Positions 34,528 through 44,462 are shown, counted from the first letter of the stretch. The stretch is 64,000 nt of DNA from Pseudomonas cavernicola (GCF_003596405.1 NZ_QYUR01000008.1:186001-250000); one strand, 5' to 3'. A program made the numbers and translations. Notes: generated from the sequence alone by a model not told the origin.

Positions 34528-36087
34528 TTATAGCTCAGCCGCGTTTGATGTGGATGGGTTCCCAGGGTTCTGATGAGGTCGTCCCAGTACTAGGGCAGTC
34601 CCGGCTGCTGCGATCAGCGCAATCGCAGCGGAAGCCAGGGCTGTCATCTGAAAGGCTTCAACGAAAGCGCTGCGCGAGACGGTGACCAAACTCGCACCGA
34701 GTTCATCGGGCAAAGCCCCCGCCACGTAGAGCGCGCCTCCCAGGGTGTCGCGGGCGGCTTCGAGCGCATCCGGTGGCAGGTCGCCGCCCAGCGCGCCGGC
34801 TACAGTTCCCCGATAGATAATGTTCACAACGCTGCCCAGCAGCGCAATACCGAGGGCACCTCCGAGTTCGGTGCTCATCTCCGAAATCCCGGCCGCGGCC
34901 CCTGCTCGCTCAGGTGGAGCGGTGCTCACGATCAGATCGGATGCGAGCGTAAATACTGGGGCAAGCCCCAGTGAGAACACGGCGTACGCTGTTGCCACGA
35001 GGGCGAGATCGTGCGTCGTTCCCGTTTGCGTCAGCAGGCCAAATCCAAGCGCAGCGATCACGAATCCGATCGCGATCACATGAGGCGGTTTCAGGTGGTT
35101 TACGATCCGTGGCGTGAGCATTGCGCCCACAACAAACGCAAGACCCGAAGGAGCCGACCACAAGCCCGCTACGAGCGGTGAGAGCCCAATCACGAGTTGA
35201 AGGTATTGCGCGATTAGCAGAAAAGTGCCAAACGCGACAAAGAAGCCAAAAATGTTGACCGCAAGGGCTGCGCTGAACGCCATTCTCCGGAACAAACCGA
35301 GGTCAATGAATGGCTCGGCAAGGTTCCGCTGTCGGTGCAGGAAGGCGGCGCCGATCACCATTCCCGAGATGATGGTCGCCGCGGCCACCCAGTCTGCGTC
35401 GTGCCCAGCGATGCGTTTGACCCCGTAAATGACAGCCAGAACCGTGGCGATACACAGTGCGGCGCTCAAGATGTCCGGCCGGCCCGCCCGCGGATCCCGG
35501 AATTCGGGGAGCAGCCTTGGACCCACAGCGAGCAGCAGTACCATTACGGGCAGGTTGATCAGAAACACGGAGCCCCACCAAAAGAACTGGAGCAGCACTC
35601 CGCCGATCAGCGGCCCGATCGCGCCCCCGGCCGAGAAGCTGGCAATCCAAACCCCGACCGCGAACGTGCGTTGCTTCGGATCAAGAAACATGGAGCGAAG
35701 CAGAGACAGGGTCGAGGGGGCGAGCGTGGCCGCAGCCAGGCCGAGAAGCGCGCGAGCTGCGATGAGGGCCTCAACACGCGGGGCGAACGCGGCCAGGATG
35801 GACGCGCAACCGAACGCGGCCGCGCCAATCAGCAGCAGGCGTCGTCGACCGATCCGATCACCGAGTACGCCCATGGGTATCAGGGCGCCGGCCAGTACGA
35901 ACCCGTAGATGTCGACGATCCACAGCAGCTCGGTGTTGGTGGGCCGCAGGGCCGCGCTGAGCTTTGGCACTGCGAGATTCAGCACCGTGAGGTCCATGGA
36001 GTAAAGCAGGCAGGGCAGTGCCAGCACCGCAAGCCCAACCCACTCACGGCGGGTCGCTTTGGGAACCCCTGGACTTGGAGTACTCAT
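34528..36087 (-). CDS. DHA2-family MFS multidrug transporter (SmvA-like)
   Basis: 519 residues, about 14 transmembrane segments. Typical features are LLYSMDLTVLNLAVPKLSAA in TM1, LWIVDIYGFVLAGALIPMGV, the motif-A loop LGDRIGRRRLLLIGAAAFG and motif C around IASFSAGGAIGPLIGG. The D-x-T-V-x-N-x-A-x-P signature and similarity of layout place it near SmvA/QacA-type pumps for cationic drugs and antiseptics. The substrate is not proven. It lies beside an attC-like site, consistent with acquisition. Confidence 0.9.
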   Translation of the reverse strand: MSTPSPGVPKATRREWVGLAVLALPCLLYSMDLTVLNLAVPKLSAALRPTNTELLWIVDIYGFVLAGALIPMGVLGDRIGRRRLLLIGAAAFGCASILAAFAPRVEALIAARALLGLAAATLAPSTLSLLRSMFLDPKQRTFAVGVWIASFSAGGAIGPLIGGVLLQFFWWGSVFLINLPVMVLLLAVGPRLLPEFRDPRAGRPDILSAALCIATVLAVIYGVKRIAGHDADWVAAATIISGMVIGAAFLHRQRNLAEPFIDLGLFRRMAFSAALAVNIFGFFVAFGTFLLIAQYLQLVIGLSPLVAGLWSAPSGLAFVVGAMLTPRIVNHLKPPHVIAIGFVIAALGFGLLTQTGTTHDLALVATAYAVFSLGLAPVFTLASDLIVSTAPPERAGAAAGISEMSTELGGALGIALLGSVVNIIYRGTVAGALGGDLPPDALEAARDTLGGALYVAGALPDELGASLVTVSRSAFVEAFQMTALASAAIALIAAAGTALVLGRPHQNPGNPSTSNAAEL

Positions 36088-36430
36088 GATGCTTCGTTCT
36101 CTAGTGATGGCTCACTATCTAGTCGAACGGGCCATACCGAAATCGACATCGCAATCTCTCCTCGGCGATGAATCCAGCAGGTCACGAACGGTCCAACCAG
36201 TCGGCAACCCATTTCATACATAATCGCGAAGCGAGCCCAACGTTGACATGACCGGCCGACGGAGGCTGCAGGCCGGAGGAGGTCCGCTCGATGTAAGGGT
36301 TAGGCGCCCCTCGTATTACGACGGAGCAGTGAACGGTTCGTGGCGAGTCTCCAAGATGGAGAGGAATGTATCCATTTGAGTCAATTACGACATCCTACAA
36401 CTGGCTGAGTTCGGCCATAAGCTGCCAGTA
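36088..36430. other. Gap upstream of the SmvA-like pump with an attC-like site
   Basis: No gene. It contains the promoter side of the pump gene (ctagtgatggctcactatct, a possible operator) and the attC-like 71-bp element at 36235-36305. Nothing further is recognised up to the NTF2-like repeat. Confidence 0.45.
36235..36305. repeat. attC-like (59-base-element-like) recombination site
   Basis: The ends fit integron core consensus: GCCCAAC (RYYYAAC) at 36235-36241 and GTTAGGC (GTTRRRY) at 36299-36305, 71 bp overall. The two pair 6 of 7. The next inner blocks, TGACATGA and TCGATGTAA, are also imperfectly complementary with an extra base, as in real attC sites. Both orientations satisfy the core rules, so direction is undecided. 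No integrase gene of the integron type is present. Confidence 0.5.
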
Positions 36431-36948
36431 GGAAGTGTCGACGAAACTAGGAGCGATTCAGATCGGGTGTCATCTGCAATGACGCTGGCCTTTTCTCGCG
36501 ATATGTTTCAGCCCATGGCATAGACGGTAGAGGGATGTTCATGAACGATGCGGTATCCGTCGCTTCGTCTTTCCCACACTTCACTGATCCTTGCATCGAT
36601 CGACATCTTGCGGCCATCTGCAAATACGTATTGCAAGCGAAATGGATAGCAGGTGACCACAATATGTCCAGCAGCCATCTCTCTCGCCACGACGTCACCC
36701 GTCCGTTCGACCGCAATTTGCTCAAGCCCCGGATAGATCTCACTTCGAAGTTGTGTGAAGCCTAGAAAGCCGTTTAGGGGTGGGAGTGTGTCGTAGATGA
36801 TCACATCGTTGTCTGGTGCGTAAAGATTCGCCAGGTAGTCGTAATCGGGCGAACCCCGGTTGCTGGACCAGGCTTTACAGAAAGCGTCCGCCACGGCAGT
36901 CCAGTCGATGGGGAAAATTTGGTTCGGTGTCATATTCGGCTGCTCCTG
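36431..36948 (-). repeat. 518-bp repeated segment, copy 2 (inverted relative to 7920-8437)
   Basis: Near-identical reverse complement of 7920-8437, same length, with a handful of substitutions (for example gacaccc versus gacgccc near the 3' end). Beyond the left boundary the two copies share only a loosely similar actggc-gctt-tggccg stretch; beyond the right boundary they are unrelated. Confidence 0.9.
36508..36933 (-). CDS. SnoaL/NTF2-like domain protein, copy 2
   Basis: The same 141-residue product as the copy at 7935-8360, with no amino-acid difference that I could find; the DNA copies differ at a few silent positions. The ATG at 36933 keeps the GGAG site 9 nt upstream. Here the sequence before the start is unrelated to that of copy 1, which supports this Met as the real start and suggests the gene travels with its own ribosome-binding site. 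Function unknown. Confidence 0.75.
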   Translation of the reverse strand: MTPNQIFPIDWTAVADAFCKAWSSNRGSPDYDYLANLYAPDNDVIIYDTLPPLNGFLGFTQLRSEIYPGLEQIAVERTGDVVAREMAAGHIVVTCYPFRLQYVFADGRKMSIDARISEVWERRSDGYRIVHEHPSTVYAMG

Positions 36949-36977
36949 TAAGGTTGGCTGTCGATGCAATCGTCCCA

Positions 36978-37495
36978 TCACTCGGCCGCCGTCATGAGTT
37001 CAGCCATGTCCGCCACCTGCTCAGGCGTCAGCGTCGGCCAATAGCGAGCGCAGATGTGTCGGCAGATACCCTGGTACAGCTCGCGGAATGCACCCTCGTC
37101 CATCTCGTCGAAGGCGATGCTCTGGGCCACGCTGACATCCAGCTTCCCGAAGCCCGGTAGATCGATGGACTGCACCTCGCAGCAGATCCCGCTCTCTCGC
37201 TGCAGGCGCTTGATAGCGTCGTGGGCAGATAGTCCCTGGAAGTCCTCGATCTGCTCGGCGACCAGCTTCCGAGGGCGTGAACAAGCCGGTGGAACTTGGC
37301 ATTGCGCGGTAGCGTCAGCACCGCACGCACGTCGTCGCCGGCACGCAGACCGAGCTCGCGCATCAGGTAGCAGTCAATCCCGCTTGCCGGCACCCGGGCG
37401 CCAACCTTCTCAGCGGTTGCCGGATCCACCAGCTTCCGGACCGTCATGTAGATCGGCCGGTCGGCGCGCTTGGCACTCTTCTTCGACTCAGCCAT
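36978..37495 (-). pseudogene. Phage DUF1367-like gene, broken by a one-base deletion
   Basis: The N-terminal half reads MAESKKSAKRADRPIYMTVR then KFHRLVHALG. One base is missing in the following Lys codon (about 37268-37274), and the other frame continues LVAEQIEDFQGLSAHDAIKR, then SIAFDEMDEGAFRELYQGIC and ends ELMTAAE. Together they make about 170 residues of a phage protein resembling DUF1367, often found near phage replication or NinB-type genes. It lies beside NTF2 copy 2 as the DnaT-like remnant lies beside copy 1. Confidence 0.7.
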
Positions 37496-37541
37496 TGGTC
37501 GCCTCTAGCATCGCCACCTCTGTTTCTGGGTGATGCCCTCC

Positions 37542-37677
37542 TAAGAATAGGCGCGGTTGAAGCACAGAGGATTCATGCGAATATGCCCTGCAGGCTGCAC
37601 GTCACCGCGGATGTCGTAGAAGTGTTCGCCGCTCTTGGTCGGGACGTGAACGCCGCCGTACCAAGGCTCGGCATCGA
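37542..37677 (-). pseudogene. Orphan C-terminal fragment
   Basis: On the minus strand a frame reads LDAEPWYGGVHVPTKSGEHF, then YDIRGDVQPAGHIRMNPLCF and stops at 37542. It has natural composition but no start, and I do not recognise the family. It is likely the tail of a gene destroyed by insertion. Confidence 0.4.
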
Positions 37678-37686
37678 GACAGCCAG

Positions 37687-37753
37687 GTAGGGCGGGTGAA
37701 ACCCGCACTGATTGTTCTGTGGCATTACCGCGTGGGTTTCACCCACCCTGCCT
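37687..37753. repeat. gggtgaaaccc palindromic repeat
   Basis: TAGGGCGGGTGAAACCCGC on the left and GCGTGGGTTTCACCCACCCT on the right form an imperfect inverted repeat around a 20-odd-bp loop. Repeats of this wording are widespread between Pseudomonas genes. Confidence 0.6.
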
Positions 37754-37947
37754 TCTGGTTTGTATCCACCCTGAGTGTCGGCTTTGGGTCGACTGCTGCC
37801 GGTCGTGACAGGCCGGAGTCGACCCAAAAACTGCCAGCGATAAGCGAACCCGAAACGGACATCTTCTAACGGTGGGGGGATCTGTGCTGGTGCACGCGCT
37901 TCTTATGCGAGAATCATTCATTGCCTAGAAGTAAGGATGCCACTCCC

Positions 37948-38073
37948 ATGGCGAAGCCGCCGATCAGAGGGGACCAGTTCAACGAAGGTCTGCGAGAAAT
38001 CCAGAGCATTATTCGACGTTATGACCCGCTGAGTATGTTGCGGGCTGCGTTGGAATACGCACGGAAACCGTGA
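37948..38073 (+). CDS. Possible 41-aa small protein
   Basis: An ORF starting MAKPPIRGDQFNEGLREIQS and ending in a TGA after LRAALEYARKP. It has a plausible amphipathic helix pair (IQSIIRRYDPLSMLRAALEY) and natural codon use; GGA lies about 11 nt before the ATG. It is shorter than most annotation cut-offs. The family is unknown to me, and it may equally be a remnant. Confidence 0.4.
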   Translation: MAKPPIRGDQFNEGLREIQSIIRRYDPLSMLRAALEYARKP

Positions 38074-38472
38074 TCATATAAAGTTACAGTTAGCCAAAAC
38101 GAAGGTAGGGGAGGCGGGTTAACAAGCCGATTAACACGGAAATCGCTGTTTTTTGAGGCAGAAATCAGTCGGGCAGGGCGCGCTCAAACGGTTGGGAGAC
38201 ATTTTAATTTCCTAAATAACGGCCTTGGTTGGGGTTCACACCCGTTGAAAATCAGCCCAGCAGCCAGCGCCGTGTATGCCTGTGTGTATGCCTAATGATT
38301 GAATGTTACTGAAACCCCTGTGATAGAGAAGTACTTCGAGTCTCTCCGTCTCCTCCCGCTTTCCTGCCCGCTTCTCAGTGTGGTGACTTCTTCAGTTTGA
38401 CCCACTAGAATGCATGCCCTTGATTCTGGGGCCGGAAACGGCCGGCTAACGTCTGTGCAACGAGGAATATCC

Positions 38473-39783
38473 ATGCAAGTTTCTGTTGAAAACACTTCCG
38501 CTCTTGAGCGTCGCATGACCATTGGCGTTCCGGCTGAGCGCATCGAGGCCGAAGTCAACAAGCGTCTGCAACAGACCGCCCTTAAGGCCAAGATTCCAGG
38601 CTTCCGTCCGGGCAAAGTGCCGATGAGCGTGATTCGTCAACGTTATGAAGCTGACGCTCGTCAGGAAGCGCTGGGCAACGTGATCCAGGCCTCTTTCTAC
38701 GAAGCCATTGTCGAGCAGAAGCTGAACCCGGCTGGCGCCCCTGCTGTAGAGCCGAAGGTGTTCGAGAAAGGCAAGGATCTGGAATACGTCGCTACTTTCG
38801 AAGTGTTCCCGGAGTTTCAGGTGGCTGGCTTTGAAGGCATTGCTATCGAGCGTCTGCAGGCTGATGTGGCTGATGCGGACCTCGACAACATGCTGGAAAT
38901 CCTGCGCAAGCAAAACACTCGCTTCGAGAAAGCCGAGCGTGATGCCCAGGACGGCGATCAGCTGAATATCGATTTCGTTGGCAAGGTCGACGGCGAAGCA
39001 TTCGCCGGCGGTTCTGCCAAGGGTACTCAGCTGGTGCTGGGCTCCAATCGCATGATCCCGGGTTTCGAAACCGGTCTGGTCGGCGCCAAAGCCGGTGAAG
39101 AGCGCGTGCTCAACCTGACGTTCCCGGCCGATTATCAGAATCTGGACCTGGCTGGTAAAGAGGCTGAATTCACGGTCACCGTCAACAGCATCTCCGAGCC
39201 TAAGCTGCCGGAGCTGAATGACGACTTCTTCACCTTGTTCGGCATTAAAGAAGGCGGTCTGGAAGGCTTCCGCACCGAAGTTCGCAAGAACATGGAGCGC
39301 GAGCTGCGTCAGGCCATCAAATCCAAGGTGAAGAACCAGGTGATGGAAGGCTTGCTGGCCGGCAACCCGATCGAAGTGCCGAAGGCTCTGCTGAGCAATG
39401 AAGTTGACCGTCTGCGTGTGCAGGCTGTTCAGCAGTTCGGCGGCAACATCAAGCCGGATCAACTGCCGGCCGAGCTGTTCGAAGAGCAAGCCAAGCGCCG
39501 TGTGGTGCTGGGTTTGATCGTTGCGGAAGTGGTCAAGCAGTTCGAGCTGAAGCCTGACGAAGCCCGCGTGCGTGAGCTGATTCAAGAGATGGCTTCCGCT
39601 TACCAAGAGCCTGAGCAAGTCGTGTCCTGGTACTACAAGAACGACCAGCAGCTGAACGAGGTGCGTTCGGTTGTACTGGAAGAGCAAGTTGTAGATACTG
39701 TTCTGCAGAAGGCCAATGTGACCGATAAGCAGGTCTCTTACGAAGAAGCGGTCAAGCCGGCGGAAGCCCCGCAAGCAGCCTGA
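38473..39783 (+). CDS. tig: Trigger factor (ribosome-associated chaperone/prolyl isomerase)
   Basis: 436 residues. It binds near the ribosome exit tunnel and folds nascent chains. The N-terminal ribosome-binding domain has the signature [12 protein letters not shown]; the FKBP-type PPIase domain (about 150-245) has [20 protein letters not shown]; the C-terminal helical arms form the rest. The start [15 protein letters not shown] follows GAGGA at 38461-38470, whereas the longer ORF start at 38410 has no support. The end (AEAPQAA) is typical for Pseudomonas. First gene of the tig-clpP-clpX-lon block. Confidence 0.97.
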   Translation: MQVSVENTSALERRMTIGVPAERIEAEVNKRLQQTALKAKIPGFRPGKVPMSVIRQRYEADARQEALGNVIQASFYEAIVEQKLNPAGAPAVEPKVFEKGKDLEYVATFEVFPEFQVAGFEGIAIERLQADVADADLDNMLEILRKQNTRFEKAERDAQDGDQLNIDFVGKVDGEAFAGGSAKGTQLVLGSNRMIPGFETGLVGAKAGEERVLNLTFPADYQNLDLAGKEAEFTVTVNSISEPKLPELNDDFFTLFGIKEGGLEGFRTEVRKNMERELRQAIKSKVKNQVMEGLLAGNPIEVPKALLSNEVDRLRVQAVQQFGGNIKPDQLPAELFEEQAKRRVVLGLIVAEVVKQFELKPDEARVRELIQEMASAYQEPEQVVSWYYKNDQQLNEVRSVVLEEQVVDTVLQKANVTDKQVSYEEAVKPAEAPQAA

Positions 39784-39807
39784 CCCCTACCTTTAGTTCG
39801 AGCAACC

Positions 39808-39833
39808 ATAAGCCAGCCTTCGTGCTGGCTTAT
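39808..39833 (+). terminator. Hairpin between tig and clpP
   Basis: ATAAGCCAGC (39808-39817) pairs with GCTGGCTTAT (39824-39833), a 10-bp stem with 6-nt loop followed by GTGTATTT. It is a moderate terminator or attenuator, so clpP may have its own promoter as well as read-through. Confidence 0.65.
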
Positions 39834-39874
39834 GTGTATTTGAGACATGACTAGCTAGGGAGCGATCGGAATAC

Positions 39875-40516
39875 ATGTCCCGTAATCCTTTTATGCAGCA
39901 AATGCCTGACATCCAAGCCGCAGGCGGCCTGGTGCCCATGGTGATCGAGCAGACCGCCCGTGGCGAACGTGCCTATGACATCTATTCGCGTCTGTTGAAG
40001 GAGCGAGTGATTTTCCTGATAGGCCCGGTAGAAGACTACATGGCCAATCTGGTGGCTGCGCAGCTCTTGTTCCTCGAAGCGGAAAACCCGGACAAGGACA
40101 TTCATCTCTATATCAACTCGCCGGGTGGTTCGGTGACTGCGGGCATGTCGATCTACGACACCATGCAATTCATCAAGCCGGATGTCTCCACCATCTGCAT
40201 CGGCCAAGCCTGCAGCATGGGTGCATTGTTGCTGGCGGGTGGCGCGGCGGGTAAGCGCTATTGCCTGCCTCATTCGCGGATGATGATTCACCAGCCGCTG
40301 GGTGGTTTCCAGGGGCAGGCTTCGGATATCGAGATTCACGCCCGCGAGATTTTGACCATTCGTGATCGCCTGAACAAGATTTTGGCGGATCACACTGGTC
40401 AACCGATTGACGTTATTGCCCGCGACACTGATCGTGACAACTTCATGAGTGGCGATGATGCGGTCAAATACCGCCTTATCGACCAGGTGCTTACCAAGCG
40501 TCAGTTGGCTGGCTAA
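39875..40516 (+). CDS. clpP: ATP-dependent Clp protease, proteolytic subunit
   Basis: 213 residues. The serine protease of the ClpXP/ClpAP barrel. The catalytic triad is visible: Ser114 ([11 protein letters not shown]), His139 (RMMIHQP) and Asp188 (ARDTDRDNF). The short propeptide [18 protein letters not shown] is removed by self-cleavage, with the mature start expected around residues 13-15. Directly upstream of its unfoldase partner clpX, as in most gammaproteobacteria. Confidence 0.98.
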   Translation: MSRNPFMQQMPDIQAAGGLVPMVIEQTARGERAYDIYSRLLKERVIFLIGPVEDYMANLVAAQLLFLEAENPDKDIHLYINSPGGSVTAGMSIYDTMQFIKPDVSTICIGQACSMGALLLAGGAAGKRYCLPHSRMMIHQPLGGFQGQASDIEIHAREILTIRDRLNKILADHTGQPIDVIARDTDRDNFMSGDDAVKYRLIDQVLTKRQLAG

Positions 40517-40623
40517 ATAATCAGTCATGTTGCGGCCTGCGATGCGCGGCCGCGTTGTGGGCTTGAAAATGCCCGCATTTGCCCTCATCTTGTGTTTCAA
40601 GCCTACCGGATTGGATTGATCGA

Positions 40624-41904
40624 ATGACTGACACCCGCAACGGCGAGGACAACGGCAAGTTGCTTTATTGCTCCTTCTGCGGCAAGAGCCAGCACGAAGT
40701 GCGCAAATTAATTGCCGGCCCCTCGGTCTTCATCTGCGACGAGTGCGTCGACCTGTGCAACGACATCATCCGCGAGGAGGTGCAAGAAGCCCAGGCCGAG
40801 AGCAGTGCGCATAAACTTCCTGCGCCTAAAGAAATCAGCACCATCCTCGATCAGTACGTGATCGGTCAGGAGCGGGCGAAAAAGGTTTTGGCGGTAGCGG
40901 TCTACAACCACTACAAGCGTCTCAATCAGCGCGACAAGAAAGACGATGTCGAGCTTGGTAAGAGCAATATTCTGCTGATTGGCCCGACTGGCTCGGGTAA
41001 AACCCTGCTGGCCGAGACTTTGGCGCGCTTGTTGAATGTGCCGTTCACGATTGCTGACGCCACCACGCTGACTGAAGCTGGTTATGTCGGTGAGGATGTC
41101 GAGAATATCATTCAGAAGCTGTTGCAGAAGTGCGATTACGATGTTGAGAAGGCCCAAATGGGTATTGTCTACATCGACGAGATCGACAAGATTTCGCGTA
41201 AATCGGATAACCCCTCAATTACCCGCGACGTCTCGGGCGAGGGTGTGCAGCAAGCCTTGTTGAAGTTGATCGAGGGCACTGTGGCCTCGGTTCCACCGCA
41301 AGGTGGACGCAAGCATCCGCAGCAGGAGTTCCTGCAGGTTGATACGCGCAATATCCTGTTTATCTGCGGTGGTGCGTTCTCAGGGCTGGAAAAAGTCATC
41401 CAGGGCCGTTCAACCAAGGGTGGCATCGGCTTCAATGCTGAAGTCCGGAGCATTGATCTGGGTAAAAAGGTGGGCGAATCCTTGCGTCAGGTCGAGCCTG
41501 ATGACCTGGTGAAGTTTGGTCTGATTCCGGAGTTCGTTGGTCGCTTGCCGGTCATCGCGACTCTTGACGAGCTGGATGAGGCTGCATTGATGCAGATCCT
41601 TACCGAGCCGAAGAACGCTCTGACCAAGCAATACGCCAAGCTGTTCGAGATGGAGGGCGTAGATCTGGAGTTTCGTCCGGATGCGCTGAAGTCTGTGGCT
41701 CATCGCGCGCTGGAGCGTAAGACCGGTGCTCGCGGGCTGCGTTCGATCCTTGAAGGCGTGTTGCTCGACACCATGTACGAGATTCCCTCGCAGTCCGAGG
41801 TTAGCAAGGTAGTGATCGATGAGAGTGTCATCGCTGGCACGTCCAAGCCGCTGCTGATTTACTCAAACAGCGAGCCGCCAGCCAAAGCGGTGCCTGAGGC
41901 GTGA
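40624..41904 (+). CDS. clpX: ATP-dependent Clp protease ATP-binding subunit (unfoldase)
   Basis: 426 residues. The N-terminal zinc-binding domain has Cys16, Cys19, Cys38 and Cys41 ([12 protein letters not shown] and ICDECVDLC). The AAA+ module has Walker A GPTGSGKT (121-128), Walker [11 protein letters not shown], and the ClpP-docking IGF loop, read as GGIGFNAE. It recognises tagged proteins (such as SsrA), unfolds them and feeds ClpP. The ATG at 40624 is chosen over an upstream ORF start at 40579 because it begins the conserved [16 protein letters not shown] sequence. Confidence 0.98.
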   Translation: MTDTRNGEDNGKLLYCSFCGKSQHEVRKLIAGPSVFICDECVDLCNDIIREEVQEAQAESSAHKLPAPKEISTILDQYVIGQERAKKVLAVAVYNHYKRLNQRDKKDDVELGKSNILLIGPTGSGKTLLAETLARLLNVPFTIADATTLTEAGYVGEDVENIIQKLLQKCDYDVEKAQMGIVYIDEIDKISRKSDNPSITRDVSGEGVQQALLKLIEGTVASVPPQGGRKHPQQEFLQVDTRNILFICGGAFSGLEKVIQGRSTKGGIGFNAEVRSIDLGKKVGESLRQVEPDDLVKFGLIPEFVGRLPVIATLDELDEAALMQILTEPKNALTKQYAKLFEMEGVDLEFRPDALKSVAHRALERKTGARGLRSILEGVLLDTMYEIPSQSEVSKVVIDESVIAGTSKPLLIYSNSEPPAKAVPEA

Positions 41905-41925
41905 TCAACGCTGTGACTTGAGTAT

Positions 41926-41947
41926 AAAGGGGCCTGCGGGCCCCTTT
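41926..41947 (+). terminator. Rho-independent terminator after clpX
   Basis: AAAGGGGCC (41926-41934) and GGCCCCTTT (41939-41947), a 9-bp stem with TGCG loop, end in a short T-tract (TTTGTATTT). It separates clpPX transcription from lon. Confidence 0.85.
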
Positions 41948-41965
41948 GTATTTCCTGCTGCAGTG

Positions 41966-41995
41966 CTTGTTTTTTCTCGGGGCTGCCCCCATCTT
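41966..41995 (+). promoter_or_regulatory. Heat-shock (sigma-32) type promoter of lon
   Basis: CTTGTTT (41966-41972) and CCCCATCTT (41987-41995) with a 14-bp spacer match the sigma-32 consensus (CTTGAAA, then CCCCATNT). It lies about 60 bp before the lon ATG. Lon is heat-inducible in many bacteria, which fits. Confidence 0.75.
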
Positions 41996-42052
41996 AGGGT
42001 CAAGGGTATTCCCATCTGTTTACGGCCGAATGGCCGCCGTAGAGCCGAAATC

Positions 42053-44449
42053 ATGAAGACAACCGTCGAATTGCCTCTCTTGCCGTTGCGCGATGTTGTG
42101 GTCTACCCACACATGGTTATCCCGCTATTCGTGGGGCGCGAGAAATCTATCGAAGCCCTGGAAGCCGCAATGACTGGCGATAAGCAGATTCTTCTGCTTG
42201 CGCAGAAAAATCCGGCAGATGACGACCCTGTTGAAGATGCGCTGTACCGTGTCGGGACCGTTGCTACCGTGCTGCAGTTGCTGAAACTGCCGGATGGCAC
42301 CGTCAAGGTCCTGGTGGAGGGCGAGCAGCGCGGTTCCATTGAGCGCTTTATCGAGGTGGATGGCCATTGCCGCGCTGAGGTTGCGCTGATTGAGGAAGTG
42401 GAGGCGGCTGAGCGTGAGTCAGAGGTCTTTACCCGCAGCTTGCTCAGTCAGTTTGAGCAGTATGTTCAGTTGGGAAAGAAGGTGCCTGCAGAGGTTCTTT
42501 CCTCGTTGAACAGCATCGATGAGCCAAGTCGCCTAGTCGATACCATGGCGGCGCATATGGCGCTGAAAATCGAGCAGAAGCAGGAAATTCTGGAGATTAC
42601 CGATCTGTCGCTACGTGTCGAACATGTGCTGGCCTTGTTGGATGCTGAGATTGACCTGTTGCAGGTTGAGAAGCGCATCCGTGGTCGTGTGAAGAAGCAG
42701 ATGGAGCGCAGTCAGCGCGAGTACTACCTGAATGAGCAAATGAAGGCCATTCAGAAAGAGCTGGGTGATAGCGAAGAAGGCCACAACGAACTCGATGAGC
42801 TGAAAAAACGCATCGAAAACGCCGGCTTGACCAAGGAAGCGTACACCAAAGCGCAGGCCGAGCTGAATAAGCTCAAGCAGATGTCGCCGATGTCTGCTGA
42901 GGCGACCGTGGTGCGCTCTTATATCGACTGGCTGGTAAATGTGCCCTGGAAGGCTGAAAGCAAGGTGCGTCTTGACCTGGCTAAGGCTGAGGAGATCCTT
43001 GATACCGATCACTACGGTTTGGAGGAGGTCAAGGAGCGCATTCTTGAATATCTCGCCGTGCAGAAGCGTGTAAAAAAAGTCAAAGGGCCGGTGCTTTGCT
43101 TGGTTGGTCCGCCGGGAGTAGGTAAAACTTCGCTGGCTGAGTCGATTGCCCATGCAACGAATCGCAAGTTCGTGCGCATGGCATTGGGTGGGGTACGTGA
43201 CGAGGCGGAAATTCGCGGTCACCGCCGGACTTATATCGGCTCAATGCCCGGTCGTTTGATTCAAAAGATGACTAAGGTTGGTGTTCGCAACCCGCTCTTT
43301 TTGCTCGATGAGATCGACAAAATGGGCCAAGACATGCGTGGCGATCCTGCTTCTGCATTGTTGGAAGTGCTCGATCCTGAGCAGAACCACAACTTCAATG
43401 ATCACTATTTAGAAGTCGATTACGACCTCTCGGATGTGATGTTCCTTTGCACCGCAAACTCCATGAATATTCCAGCACCTTTGCTGGATCGTATGGAGGT
43501 GATCCGTCTGCCGGGTTATACCGAGGACGAAAAAATCAATATCGCAGTCAAGTACCTGGCGCCCAAGCAGACACAGGCTAATGGCCTGAAAAAGGGTGAG
43601 CTGGAGTTTGAGAGTGCGGCAATCCGCGACATGATTCGCTACTACACCCGTGAAGCTGGGGTGCGTAGTCTTGAGCGGCAGATCGCTAAAGTGTGCCGTA
43701 AGGCGGTTAAAGAGCACGTCCGCGAGAAGCGTTTCAAGGTGTTGGTAACAGCTGATTCACTTGAGCACTTCCTTGGCGTGAGCAAATATCGCTATGGCTT
43801 GGCCGAGCAGCAAGACCAAATTGGCCAGGTTACTGGCTTGGCATGGACGCAAGTAGGTGGTGAGTTGTTGACCATCGAAGCGGCTGTCGTGCCGGGTAAG
43901 GGGCAGTTGATCAAGACTGGTTCGCTGGGTGATGTCATGGTTGAATCCATCACCGCCGCACTCACTGTTGTGCGTAGTCGGGCGAAAAGTCTGGGAGTCG
44001 CTCTGGACTTCCATGAGAAGCGTGACATCCATATCCATATGCCCGAAGGCGCAACGCCTAAAGATGGGCCCAGCGCAGGCGTAGGCATGTGTACGGCCCT
44101 GGTTTCGGCGTTAACGCAGATACCTGTGCGTGCAGATGTGGCGATGACCGGTGAGATCACTCTGCGTGGCCAAGTTCTTGCTATCGGCGGCTTAAAAGAA
44201 AAACTGCTTGCGGCGCATCGCGGTGGAATCAAGATCGTGATTATTCCGGAAGAAAACGTGCGCGATCTGAAAGAGATTCCGGAAAATATTAAGCAAGACC
44301 TGCAGATTAAACCGGTTAAATGGATTGACGAGGTCCTGCAAATTGCGCTGCAATACGCCCCGGAGCCCTTGCCCGATGCGGCTCCAGAGATGGTTGCAAA
44401 GGATGACACACGCGAGACTGATTCCAAGGAGCGAATTAGCACGCATTAG
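42053..44449 (+). CDS. lon: ATP-dependent protease Lon (LonA type)
   Basis: 798 residues. The N-terminal substrate-binding domain (about 8-205; [20 protein letters not shown]) is followed by a coiled linker, the AAA+ module with Walker A GPPGVGKT (352-359) and Walker [11 protein letters not shown], and the C-terminal protease domain with nucleophile Ser674 in [11 protein letters not shown] and a Lys in [16 protein letters not shown]. It degrades misfolded and regulatory proteins. The start at 42053 is the conserved [13 protein letters not shown]; the upstream ORF start at 41918 would run through the heat-shock promoter. Confidence 0.98.
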   Translation: MKTTVELPLLPLRDVVVYPHMVIPLFVGREKSIEALEAAMTGDKQILLLAQKNPADDDPVEDALYRVGTVATVLQLLKLPDGTVKVLVEGEQRGSIERFIEVDGHCRAEVALIEEVEAAERESEVFTRSLLSQFEQYVQLGKKVPAEVLSSLNSIDEPSRLVDTMAAHMALKIEQKQEILEITDLSLRVEHVLALLDAEIDLLQVEKRIRGRVKKQMERSQREYYLNEQMKAIQKELGDSEEGHNELDELKKRIENAGLTKEAYTKAQAELNKLKQMSPMSAEATVVRSYIDWLVNVPWKAESKVRLDLAKAEEILDTDHYGLEEVKERILEYLAVQKRVKKVKGPVLCLVGPPGVGKTSLAESIAHATNRKFVRMALGGVRDEAEIRGHRRTYIGSMPGRLIQKMTKVGVRNPLFLLDEIDKMGQDMRGDPASALLEVLDPEQNHNFNDHYLEVDYDLSDVMFLCTANSMNIPAPLLDRMEVIRLPGYTEDEKINIAVKYLAPKQTQANGLKKGELEFESAAIRDMIRYYTREAGVRSLERQIAKVCRKAVKEHVREKRFKVLVTADSLEHFLGVSKYRYGLAEQQDQIGQVTGLAWTQVGGELLTIEAAVVPGKGQLIKTGSLGDVMVESITAALTVVRSRAKSLGVALDFHEKRDIHIHMPEGATPKDGPSAGVGMCTALVSALTQIPVRADVAMTGEITLRGQVLAIGGLKEKLLAAHRGGIKIVIIPEENVRDLKEIPENIKQDLQIKPVKWIDEVLQIALQYAPEPLPDAAPEMVAKDDTRETDSKERISTH

Positions 44450-44462
44450 CCGGGGGGCTTCC

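Larger units (their letters stand above)
37496..38472. other. Long intergenic junction between accessory region and tig
   Basis: Nearly 1 kb. It holds an orphan C-terminal fragment (37542-37677), a gggtgaaaccc palindrome, a tttgggtcgac hairpin (about 37788-37836) and a possible 41-aa gene (37948-38073). Further on, a tRNA-3'-end-like string (38325-38355, cttcgagtctctccgtctcc) could mark an old integration point. The last 60 bp contain the tig leader. Confidence 0.45.

Noticed and set aside
38446..39774. A 442-codon minus-strand open frame.
   Set aside because: Antisense to tig, which is a well-defined gene; long opposite frames are common in GC-rich DNA.
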